DNA of 15,397 bases from Nitrospirota bacterium (GTDB lineage: Bacteria; Nitrospirota; Nitrospiria; JACQBZ01): contig JACQHO010000232.1 in assembly GCA_016198945.1 (NCBI GenBank), positions 1 to 15,397 of the forward strand, in the 5' to 3' direction. Shown here in pieces: positions 7,373 through 12,891 of this stretch. Each line of letters begins with the position of its first letter. The stretch's first letter is position 1. The position numbers were made by a program, and so were the translations under genes. The notes beneath the pieces are model-generated. The model was not told the origin of the DNA. It searched no databases and worked only from the letters and a program-made list of their open reading frames with translations.

Positions 7373-8282
7373 ATCGAAACAAATTGTCTTGAATCTTTTG
7401 GCTTTTTCCATGTTGTGCGCAAGTTCACCACTTTCACAAGCAGCAACTGATCGTTCCAAAGCGGAACTCAGGGGCCCGGTCCAGTCAGTCCTCCGGGAGG
7501 TCTCATTTTTTATTGAGGATTTGGGGTCGCTTAAAGAGCGACGACAATCGGTTGTGTTTGTTGCCTATGATCGGGATGGGAGACAGAGCCAAATCATTCT
7601 CTATGGAAAAGAGGGTATTGTTTCAAGCGAAGTGAAGAACGTTTATGATAGTACAGGCAAGCTTATTGAAAGCAATAATACTATTGGTGGAACTGAAAAA
7701 TTCTATTACGATGCCAGCGGGAACCTCTTGAAACGAATTCACCCAGACGGCGTGTTTGATTACAGATACGACCCCGATGGCAATCTATTGGAAGAAATTA
7801 GTGTTGACGGCAATGGTAATACAATAGGTCGTGCCACATTTACTTATGGTCAAATTGGGAAAGCAATTGAGGAAAAAAGGTTCGACCCCGATGGATCTCT
7901 TTCAACCAAGAGAGCTTTTATATATGATGCTAACGGAAATCTAATTGAAAGAAAAAGTTACGATCGTAGTGACCAGTTGTATGAAAAAACATCCTGGAAA
8001 TATAATATAAACCGACAACTAATTGAAAGCAATATCTTTCGAGTTCCTGATGAGTTGGCGGTTTTTCAAAGAATAGAATACCTTTACGATGAATCTGATC
8101 AAATAGCCAAAATTAATTTCTATAATATGCAGAACCAATTGATTTCCAAGATTCTGAGGACATATGATTCCTATGGAAATTGGGTAATTGAATCTACAGA
8201 GGAGATTGACAAAGATGGGAAGTCAAAGATCACGGGGAAATCCTACCGGACAATCACATATCATCCCTCAAATTTCCAGTAA
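7356..8282 (+). CDS. Secreted YD/RHS-like repeat protein
   Basis: ATG 7356 is chosen because it starts a signal peptide (hydrophobic 9-21, cleavage near SQA-AT at 29) and has AAAGG 10 bases upstream. The mature part (about 279 residues) consists mostly of imperfect repeats of about 20-25 residues with the YD/RHS pattern: VYDSTGKLIESNN, YYDASGNLLKRI, YRYDPDGNLLEEI, IYDANGNLIERKSYD, TYDSYGNWVIES. YD repeats form a beta-wound shell or filament in RHS and teneurin proteins. This one is short and lacks the RHS core and a toxin tail, so it is more likely a small surface or periplasmic protein. It overlaps the HExxH gene by 17 bp and shares its AT-rich composition, so the pair arrived together. No partner or substrate can be named. 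Confidence 0.8.
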   Translation: MLLLIRSKQIVLNLLAFSMLCASSPLSQAATDRSKAELRGPVQSVLREVSFFIEDLGSLKERRQSVVFVAYDRDGRQSQIILYGKEGIVSSEVKNVYDSTGKLIESNNTIGGTEKFYYDASGNLLKRIHPDGVFDYRYDPDGNLLEEISVDGNGNTIGRATFTYGQIGKAIEEKRFDPDGSLSTKRAFIYDANGNLIERKSYDRSDQLYEKTSWKYNINRQLIESNIFRVPDELAVFQRIEYLYDESDQIAKINFYNMQNQLISKILRTYDSYGNWVIESTEEIDKDGKSKITGKSYRTITYHPSNFQ

Positions 8283-8297
8283 AAATATTTGGTCCGT

Positions 8298-8378
8298 AAA
8301 GGGGTCTAAAGGGGTCAATAAAGGGGTCAAATCTTTTGTTGATAGTTTAGCAAAGGGGTCAAATCTTTTGTTGATAGT
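8298..8378 (+). repeat. Left-end RAYT repeat cluster
   Basis: AAAGGGGTC occurs four times: 8298-8306, 8308-8316, 8320-8328 and 8352-8360. The last two belong to perfect 27-base direct repeats (8320-8346 and 8352-8378, core GGGGTCAAATCTTTTGTTG). They are inverted relative to the copies after the transposase. Confidence 0.92.
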
Positions 8379-8399
8379 CTCGCCCGTTTTTGATATCCT
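8371..8399 (+). promoter_or_regulatory. Possible RAYT promoter using the repeat as -35
   Basis: TTGATA (8371-8376), the tail of the second 27-base repeat, lies 17 bases from TATCCT (8394-8399). Transcription would begin at about 8406, the A of the transposase start codon. The -10 match is only moderate. Confidence 0.4.
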
Positions 8400-8405
8400 C
8401 CGCCC

Positions 8406-9365
8406 ATGTCCCGTCCATTACGAATCGAGTTTCCCGGCGCCGTTTATCATGTAATGAACCGCGGCGGCGCCCGTCAGGCGACGTTCCGGGGGAAGGAGGA
8501 CTATGAAGCCTTTCTCAAAACCCTGGAGGAAATCCATGAGTTGTGGGGCGTCGAAGTTTTTGCTTATTGCCTTATGGACAATCACTACCATGTCTGCCTG
8601 AGAACGCCGGAGGGAAATCTCTCCCGTGTGATGCGTCACCTGGATGGTCTGTATACCCAACGATTCAATCGGGCCCATAAGAGAGACGGGAGCCTGTTTC
8701 GAGGGCGTTATAAAGCGATTGTGGTGGATAAGGATGAGTATCTTGCATGGGTGGTTCGTTACATTCATTTAAATCCGGTGGAGGCGGGAGGGGTCAAAGC
8801 ACCGGAAGCATATCGGTGGAGCAGTCATCGGGTGTATTTAGGGTTGGAGAAGGCACCGCGGTGGCTGAAAATCGGGGAAGTCATGGAGGGGTTTGCAAGT
8901 CAACGGGAGTTCCGGCGGTTTGTGGCCTCCGGGAACGAGCCTGAGATTCAGGAATTTTATGGGCGAGGGCGGCAGAGTCCTGTGTTGGGGAGAAACGCAT
9001 TTCTTGAATGGATCAAGAGCCGGGTTAGGAAGGTTGTCCGAGAGCATCCCCGGTATGAGCGGGTTGCGGTAAGGCCTTCAATAGAGCGGGTGCTGGGGGT
9101 GGTGGCCGACCGTTATGGAGTGGGAGCGGAGAAGTTGGTCCGGGGGCGGCGTGGGAGAGAGAACGAGGGTAGGAAAGTGGCGATGTATTTAGTGAAGCGG
9201 CTGTGTGATTGGACCTTGCAGCAAACGGCGGAACGATTTGGAGTGGACAGTTATGGCGCGGTCGGATGGTCTTGTTATACGGTACGAGTTCGAATGAAGA
9301 CGGATAAGAAATTCAGAGACGAGGTGGAAAAGATTCTGGAGAAGTTCAAACAACAAAAGATTTGA
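8406..9365 (+). CDS. REP-associated tyrosine transposase (RAYT, Y1_Tnp family)
   Basis: The 319-residue protein opens with the family hallmark RPLRIEFPGAVYHVMNRG. The metal-binding HUH motif is H60-Y-H62 in MDNHYHV. The nucleophilic Tyr is probably Tyr119 in RYIHLNPVEAG. SLFRGRYKA (96-104) is also typical. The C-terminal third (about 222-315) resembles the DnaA C-terminal DNA-binding domain: GRKVAMYLVKRL, then LQQTAERFGVDSYGAV. RAYTs nick single-stranded DNA at REP-type repeats. The gene looks intact. There is no ribosome site before ATG 8406 (the bases are CCTCCGCCC), so expression is weak or from a leaderless message. The last four residues (QQKI) and the stop codon are encoded inside the right terminal repeat. 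GC content is higher than in the AT-rich genes to its left. Confidence 0.93.
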   Translation: MSRPLRIEFPGAVYHVMNRGGARQATFRGKEDYEAFLKTLEEIHELWGVEVFAYCLMDNHYHVCLRTPEGNLSRVMRHLDGLYTQRFNRAHKRDGSLFRGRYKAIVVDKDEYLAWVVRYIHLNPVEAGGVKAPEAYRWSSHRVYLGLEKAPRWLKIGEVMEGFASQREFRRFVASGNEPEIQEFYGRGRQSPVLGRNAFLEWIKSRVRKVVREHPRYERVAVRPSIERVLGVVADRYGVGAEKLVRGRRGRENEGRKVAMYLVKRLCDWTLQQTAERFGVDSYGAVGWSCYTVRVRMKTDKKFRDEVEKILEKFKQQKI

Positions 9366-9407
9366 CCCCAACAAATCAAACCAAAAGATTTGACCCCAAA
9401 CGACCCC
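9351..9407 (-). repeat. Right-end RAYT repeat cluster
   Basis: CAACAAAAGATTTGACCCC (9351-9369) is the exact reverse complement of the left repeat core. A second copy, CCAAAAGATTTGACCCC (9381-9397), and a GACCCC stub (9402-9407) follow. The transposase stop codon (9363-9365) lies inside the first copy. Confidence 0.92.
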
Positions 9408-9627
9408 AAGCTCCAAACTCAAATGCACAAGGGAATGATCTGGTTTGGGGCAAGAGGCGAGTGAAGGGTTTGCACGGTTGATATGAACGCCGGCGCATGA
9501 TTCCGACTGCCGACCTGAATCGTTGGACATATCCGATCTGCTTGAAATCCCCCCGTTAGGAAATCTTACTTAAAATAACTCTTCAGATTTCATCGCATTA
9601 TACCCAAACACCTCTCTTCGGTATGAC
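9408..9627. other. Intergenic stretch with no recognisable feature
   Basis: This is the part of the 340-bp gap between the transposase and the secreted protein that lies after the right-end repeats and before the sigma-54-like promoter. No credible ORF, hairpin, tRNA or further repeat copy is seen. It is moderately AT-rich around 9540-9610. Confidence 0.5.
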
Positions 9628-9645
9628 CTGGCACAGACCCTGCAA
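9628..9645 (+). promoter_or_regulatory. Candidate sigma-54 (-24/-12) promoter
   Basis: CTGGCACAGACCCTGCAA has GG (9630-9631) and GC (9642-9643) separated by exactly 10 bases. It closely fits the RpoN consensus YTGGCACG-N4-TTGCW, with one change in each box. Transcription would begin near 9655, leaving a leader of about 50 nt before the gene at 9706. No activator sites are recognised upstream. Confidence 0.6.
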
Positions 9646-9705
9646 TCTACTCTCAGCGCACGGGATAAATAAACAAAGGGATCCAACAACCATAGGAGGT
9701 GGCTC

Positions 9706-10068
9706 ATGTATCGTGTCTTGGCATTTTTTGCATCCGGTCTTGTCAGTTTTCTTTTGGTCGGGACGGTGGTGGCCCAGCAGATCGCGTCTTCTTCATTGGA
9801 GACTCAGCCCGTTGCGGGGGAGCGGGTCAAGGCGGCCGCCGTGCGTCATATGAGCGGCACAGTGAAGGGGATTGATCTGGTGGCCCAGACGCTGAGCGTT
9901 AAAAACCGGAAGGGGGAGCAGAATTTCGTGATTACGCCCGAGACCCAGGTTAAGAAGGGCCGCGCGAAATTGAAGCTGGCCGACTTAAAGTCTGATTCAA
10001 AGGTCACCGTGACTTACTGGGACCGCGAGGGAACGAAGCAGGCCAGTGTGGTTAAAGTGAAGAAATAA
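9706..10068 (+). CDS. Small secreted protein, DUF5666/OB-like
   Basis: There is a strong ribosome site, AGGAGGT (9694-9700), 5 bases before ATG. A signal peptide covers residues 1-23 (hydrophobic 5-22, cleavage at VVA-QQ). The mature part is about 97 residues. After a low-complexity linker it has a compact beta-rich domain (about 48-118): SGTVKGIDLVAQTLSVKN, FVITPETQV, LADLKSDSKVTVTYWD, ASVVKV. This pattern matches small DUF5666-like or OB-type periplasmic proteins: 'GtV..id...t..v...g....v..dT.v..g...l.dl..G..V.v.y'. No ligand-binding motif is evident and there are no Cys residues. It forms its own unit, with a sigma-54-like promoter and an intrinsic terminator, implying regulated expression, perhaps under stress or nitrogen control (inference). 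Confidence 0.75.
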   Translation: MYRVLAFFASGLVSFLLVGTVVAQQIASSSLETQPVAGERVKAAAVRHMSGTVKGIDLVAQTLSVKNRKGEQNFVITPETQVKKGRAKLKLADLKSDSKVTVTYWDREGTKQASVVKVKK

Positions 10069-10097
10069 AACAAAACACAGTCCCGTGCGGTTATCTC

Positions 10098-10135
10098 AAG
10101 GGCTCACGCTTGTTCCAGGTGAGCCCTTCTGTTTT
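10098..10135 (+). terminator. Intrinsic terminator after small secreted protein
   Basis: A perfect 10-bp stem, AAGGGCTCAC (10098-10107) with GTGAGCCCTT (10119-10128), has an 11-base loop and is followed by CTGTTTT. It lies 30 bases after the stop at 10068. Confidence 0.85.
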
Positions 10136-10150
10136 AGCCGGAAAAAGCAG

Positions 10151-10179
10151 TTGACCAAGCGGAGCGTCTGTTTTATGAT
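10151..10179 (+). promoter_or_regulatory. Sigma-70-type promoter for rhodanese gene
   Basis: TTGACC (10151-10156), a 17-base spacer and TATGAT (10174-10179) are a near-consensus pair. The expected start point, about 7 bases downstream, falls at or next to the ATG at 10186. Confidence 0.65.
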
Positions 10180-10185
10180 GAAATC

Positions 10186-10542
10186 ATGTTATTCAATATG
10201 TTCCAATCTCAATCCGACCCAGCGTTAAACTTGTCTCCGCAGGATGTGAAATCCAAACTGGACCGTGGTGAAAAAGTCGTTTTTCTGGATGTTCGCGAGC
10301 CCTGGGAAGTTGCCATCAACCGTCTGGACGGCGCAGTGCATATCCCCCTGGGGGAACTGGGCCAACGGTTTCAAGAATTGAATCCGGAAAACGAAATCAT
10401 CGCGTACTGCCACATGGGTGTCCGAAGCTTGAAAGCGACCCGCTTTCTCAAGGAACAGAAGTTCAAGAATGTTATGAACCTGGCCGGTGGAATCGATGCC
10501 TGGTCGCTGCAGATTGATCCCAAGGTTCCCCGCTACAGATAA
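10186..10542 (+). CDS. Single-domain rhodanese-like protein
   Basis: The 118-residue protein is one rhodanese domain (about 15-112), cytoplasmic, with no signal peptide. Landmarks are VVFLDVREPWEVAINRLDGAVHIPL (31-55, split by the usual 'DVRE.wE' motif), the active-site loop YCHMGVRS with Cys75 as the persulfide-forming residue, and NLAGGIDAW near the C-terminus. Six-residue active-site loops (C-x4-R) are typical of sulfurtransferases, rather than the seven-residue loops of Cdc25 phosphatases. The sulfur donor and acceptor cannot be inferred. ATG 10186 has no ribosome site, and the promoter predicts transcription starting at it, so a leaderless message is likely. ATG 10198 would leave a 12-base leader. 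Confidence 0.92.
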   Translation: MLFNMFQSQSDPALNLSPQDVKSKLDRGEKVVFLDVREPWEVAINRLDGAVHIPLGELGQRFQELNPENEIIAYCHMGVRSLKATRFLKEQKFKNVMNLAGGIDAWSLQIDPKVPRYR

Positions 10543-10625
10543 TCCGCGAGGTTTCCCGAAAATCCCCTGCTTTTTTAATCGTCGGAATGTACAAAAAAGA
10601 ATAAAATTACAGTGGGTTGTTATTC

Positions 10626-10653
10626 TTGACAAGCAATGAATCCGTGCTATCTT
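10626..10653 (+). promoter_or_regulatory. Promoter of the small structured RNA
   Basis: TTGACA (10626-10631) is a perfect -35. After 16 bases comes TATCTT (10648-10653), preceded by TG at 10645-10646 as in an extended -10. The expected start is about G10660, the first base of a hairpin. Confidence 0.7.
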
Positions 10654-10659
10654 AAAATA

Positions 10660-10760
10660 GAGATCCGGCAGGATCTCTCACGCGTAGACCCCGCGTGACC
10701 CTTGCGTGCCCAACGTGAAGGCCCAGGTTCTCTTCGGAGAGCCTGGGCCTTTCGTTTTTT
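10660..10760 (+). ncRNA. Candidate structured small RNA, ~100 nt, unknown family
   Basis: No ORF fits, but a strong promoter ends just upstream and an intrinsic terminator closes the segment. The predicted transcript is almost all structure. Hairpin 1 is GAGATCC (10660-10666) with GGATCTC (10671-10677) and loop GGCA. Hairpin 2 directly abuts it: TCACGCG (10678-10684) with CGCGTGA (10692-10698) and loop TAGACCC. A mostly single-stranded linker (10699-10717) repeats CGTG, and the terminator hairpin follows. The length and gene-free setting suit a stand-alone sRNA. A leader or attenuator of the DJ-1 gene, 90 bases downstream, is the alternative. It matches no tRNA, 6S, SRP, tmRNA or riboswitch consensus that I recognise. 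The intergenic remainder (10543-10625 and 10761-10840) shows nothing else. Confidence 0.6.
10718..10760 (+). terminator. Strong intrinsic terminator with TTCG tetraloop
   Basis: A 15-bp stem (10718-10732 with 10737-10751, one G-U pair) is closed by loop TTCG and followed by TCGTTTTTT. The arm CCTGGGCCTTTCGTTTT strongly resembles E. coli rrnB T1. Confidence 0.92.
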
Positions 10761-10851
10761 GGAGCCGGAGGGGGCCGATTTGAAATCCGTCCCCATCCAT
10801 ACTACAATAACGATGTGATCAGAAGATGCGTCATGAAACAGGAGGTGTGTC

Positions 10852-11400
10852 ATGAAAAAGGTGCTTGTTCCGTTGGCCCCGGGCTTTGAGGAGATCGAGG
10901 CGGTGACGGTGATCGATATTCTTCGTCGGGCCGGGGTGGATGTTACGGTTGCCGGAACGGTCAAAGGAGAAATCGAGGGACGGAATAAAATCAGGCTGAC
11001 GCCGGATGTCTTGTTGGACGCGGTTGTTGCCGGGCATTTTGACATGATCGTTCTGCCGGGAGGATCCGCCGGTACGGAGCATTTAAAGAAGGATGCGCGT
11101 GTTCGGCGAATTCTTTACGATACGGCGGAGCGGGGCGGTTACATTACGGCCATTTGTGCCGCGCCGACCGTTCTATCGGCCGCGGGCCTTCTTCAGGGAA
11201 AGAGGGTGACCAGTTATCCATCGGCCAAGGGGGAGCTGTCGGGGACGATCTACAGCGAGGACCGGGTTGTTGTGGATGGTTTGATCGTGACGAGCCGCTC
11301 GCCCGGCACGGCGATGGAGTTTGCGGTGAAACTCGTTGAGCTCCTGGAAGGCCGTACGAAAATGGAGGAGGTGAGCCGGGGCGTCCTGGCAAGAATCTAA
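10852..11400 (+). CDS. DJ-1/PfpI family protein (DJ-1/YajL type)
   Basis: There is a strong ribosome site, AGGAGGTG (10840-10847). The 182-residue length is that of a single-domain DJ-1/YajL/ThiJ-type protein. The substrate-side glutamate is in PGFEEIEAV (Glu16, matching human DJ-1 Glu18). The nucleophile elbow is AICAAP with Cys102 (human Cys106). MIVLPGG and VDGLIVTSRSPGTAMEFA are other family hallmarks. The position of human His126 has TSYPSAK here, so the His is absent, as in other bacterial members. The family is linked to glyoxalase III activity, repair of glyoxal damage and redox sensing; which applies is not readable. It is followed 3 bases later by the HAD gene, probably in the same operon. 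Confidence 0.93.
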   Translation: MKKVLVPLAPGFEEIEAVTVIDILRRAGVDVTVAGTVKGEIEGRNKIRLTPDVLLDAVVAGHFDMIVLPGGSAGTEHLKKDARVRRILYDTAERGGYITAICAAPTVLSAAGLLQGKRVTSYPSAKGELSGTIYSEDRVVVDGLIVTSRSPGTAMEFAVKLVELLEGRTKMEEVSRGVLARI

Positions 11401-11403
11401 AAA

Positions 11404-12123
11404 ATGTCCCGTGCGATTTATGCAAAGGCGATTTTTTTTGACGCGGTGGGAACGTTGTTCCAAGTGCGGGGCGGCGTAGGTCAGATCTACTGGGAGATTG
11501 CAAAACCTTATGGGGTGAGGGCCAGTCCGGAGGCGATTGAGCAGGCGTTTCAAGAGGTCTTTCCCAGCGCGCCGCCGCTGGCCTTCTCGCGGCTCCAGTC
11601 CGGCCTCCTCCGGCGCTCCGAGAAGGAATGGTGGCGCAACGTTGTTCTGGAGGTTTTCCATCGGGTCGGGATGATCCGGAGGTTTGATGCCTTTTTTGAG
11701 GAGGTGTTCCGGGCGTTTGCCGGCATTCGGGGATGGGAACTTTACCCTGAAACCCGGGAGACGCTGCAACATCTCAGGAAAGCAGGATTCATCCTGGGAG
11801 TCATATCCAATTTTGACTCCCGAATCCTGACGGTCTGCACCGATCTTGAGATCTTCGAATATCTGGACTCCATTCAAATCTCCAGTCGAGAAGGCGCTGC
11901 GAAACCGGATCCCCAGATCTTTATCAGGGCGCTGCAGTATCACGGTCTTCTGCCGCGTGAGGCGGTTCATGTGGGCGACAGCCTTGAAGAGGATGTAAAA
12001 GGCGCCGTCTCGGCGGGGCTCACGCCGATCTATCTCAACCGAAATCAGGACGCCGTCTTGCCCGACGGGGTCTTCTCGATCCGCAATCTCACCGATATTG
12101 TTTCAACGGTAAAGTCATTTTGA
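11404..12123 (+). CDS. HAD-IA family hydrolase, REG-2-like
   Basis: The start lies 3 bases after the DJ-1 stop, with no good ribosome site, suggesting coupled translation. The 239-residue protein has HAD motif I FFDAVGTL (nucleophile Asp13), a helical C1 cap (about 22-110), motif II VISNFD (Ser135), motif III Lys167 in AAKPDP, and motif IV HVGDSLEEDVKGA (Asp192, Asp197). The usual second Asp of motif I (D-x-D) is Val15 here. D-A-V-G-T is characteristic of the REG-2-like subgroup, so this is family-typical, although the general acid is missing and strong phosphatase activity is uncertain. The substrate is unknown. Pairing with a DJ-1 protein hints at metabolite repair (inference). Confidence 0.88.
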   Translation: MSRAIYAKAIFFDAVGTLFQVRGGVGQIYWEIAKPYGVRASPEAIEQAFQEVFPSAPPLAFSRLQSGLLRRSEKEWWRNVVLEVFHRVGMIRRFDAFFEEVFRAFAGIRGWELYPETRETLQHLRKAGFILGVISNFDSRILTVCTDLEIFEYLDSIQISSREGAAKPDPQIFIRALQYHGLLPREAVHVGDSLEEDVKGAVSAGLTPIYLNRNQDAVLPDGVFSIRNLTDIVSTVKSF

Positions 12124-12181
12124 CTGCTTATCTTATCAAATCCATACTAACCTGTGCATATCTTTAATCTAAATAAAGTTA

Positions 12182-12197
12182 AATAAATCAATTTATT
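12182..12197. repeat. AT-rich palindrome upstream of MerR-like gene
   Basis: AATAAAT-CA-ATTTATT is a 7-bp perfect inverted repeat with a 2-base centre, 54 bases before the -35 box. It could be an operator, but the surrounding DNA is so AT-rich that chance is plausible. Confidence 0.25.
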
Positions 12198-12250
12198 ATG
12201 ATATTTTCGGTTCAAATTTACACATCTTTTCAACAAAATGTGCTTTTTTC

Positions 12251-12279
12251 TTGACTTTTTGTGTCTGACGTATTATAAG
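12251..12279 (+). promoter_or_regulatory. Sigma-70-type promoter of the MerR-ParA operon
   Basis: TTGACT (12251-12256), 17 bases, then TATAAG (12274-12279). The predicted start is about 12286, downstream of the in-frame TTG at 12283, so translation must begin at ATG 12310. The upstream region 12124-12250 is AT-rich, with no terminator for the HAD gene. Confidence 0.65.
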
Positions 12280-12309
12280 TGATTGAAAAAGAAGATCGAT
12301 GGGCGAACG

Positions 12310-12789
12310 ATGAACAAGCATGAGAAAGATTGTTTCACTTCCCATGAAGTCAGCGAGATCATTGGTCTGAGCCGACGTCAGATACAACATTGGGATCAGA
12401 CCGACCTGATCAAGCCCAGCCTGCGGACATCCGGCGGTCATTCGCGTTATACCTTCCAGGATCTGGTTTCGTTTAAGACCGCCAAAAAATTGTTGGATGC
12501 GGGCGTTTCGGTTCAACGCATTCGTCAAAGCATCGCCCACCTCCAGAGACTCCTTCCGACCGTCAAGCGGCCGCTGGCGGAACTGACGCTGGTTGCAACG
12601 GGCGAGATGGTTCTGGTGTTTTATGAAGGAACCGTTTTTGAGGCGATCTCCGGACAGGAATGGATCGTTGAAGTGGCCGAAATCCAGCAGTCCGTCGACA
12701 AGTGGCAGAAACGGGTTGAGGAAATCAAGAAATATCGGAAGATCCATCGGGGCCGCGCCCCGGCGGAAAAAATCGATAAGGCGTCCTAA
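12310..12789 (+). CDS. MerR-like HTH protein heading the ParA operon
   Basis: ATG 12310 is chosen because the promoter excludes the upstream TTG. The 159-residue protein has a MerR-type winged HTH at about 9-75: FTSHEVSEIIGLSRRQIQHW, then the wing GGHSRYTFQDLVSFK. In place of a ligand-binding Cys cluster or long dimer coil, it has a small beta segment (92-121: LTLVATGEMVLVFYEGTVFE, then ISGQEWIVEV). This is followed by a charged helix (123-147) and a basic tail. It therefore does not look like a metal sensor. It may autoregulate the operon, or act as the DNA-bound adaptor of the ParA encoded next, as small HTH proteins do in some plasmid partition systems. The second role is inference. Confidence 0.8.
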   Translation: MNKHEKDCFTSHEVSEIIGLSRRQIQHWDQTDLIKPSLRTSGGHSRYTFQDLVSFKTAKKLLDAGVSVQRIRQSIAHLQRLLPTVKRPLAELTLVATGEMVLVFYEGTVFEAISGQEWIVEVAEIQQSVDKWQKRVEEIKKYRKIHRGRAPAEKIDKAS

Positions 12790-12833
12790 TCCTTTTCTGA
12801 AAATAAGGTGATCGGAGGAACGGATCATCCGGG

Positions 12834-12865
12834 CGATGTCCTGTTTTCGTCGGAGAACAGGATCG
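12834..12865 (+). promoter_or_regulatory. RNA hairpin in MerR-ParA gap
   Basis: A 9-bp stem, CCTGTTTTC (12840-12848) with GAGAACAGG (12853-12861) and loop GTCG, extends through a 2-base bulge by CGAT (12834-12837) with ATCG (12862-12865). No T-run follows, so it is not a plain terminator. It ends 14 bases before the ParA ribosome site. Confidence 0.5.
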
Positions 12866-12891
12866 TTGACCGATGTCGAGAGGAGGGTTCG

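Larger units (their letters stand above)
8298..9407 (+). mobile_element. RAYT element bounded by inverted repeats
   Basis: One transposase gene is bracketed by GGGGTCAAATCTTTTGTTG on the left (two perfect copies plus two short AAAGGGGTC heads). On the right is the reverse complement CAACAAAAGATTTGACCCC (one 19-base perfect match, one shorter copy, and a GACCCC stub). The GGGG ends face outwards. REP-associated transposases are known to associate with such short inverted repeats and can act on them in trans. Confidence 0.8.

Noticed and set aside
8298..8378. CRISPR-like array
   Set aside because: Units are spaced only about 5 bases apart with no unique spacers, and they match the inverted copies beyond the transposase.
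8784..8793. GGGGTCAAAG inside the transposase gene as another repeat copy
   Set aside because: Only the first nine bases match, and it lies within conserved coding sequence; chance is enough.
10543..10625. Intrinsic terminator of the rhodanese gene near the T-run at 10571
   Set aside because: No convincing stem precedes the T-run.
12182..12197. Origin-like or parS-like site in the AT-rich leader
   Set aside because: No DnaA-box cluster and no GC-rich 16-bp palindrome of the parS type; only a short AT palindrome is present.
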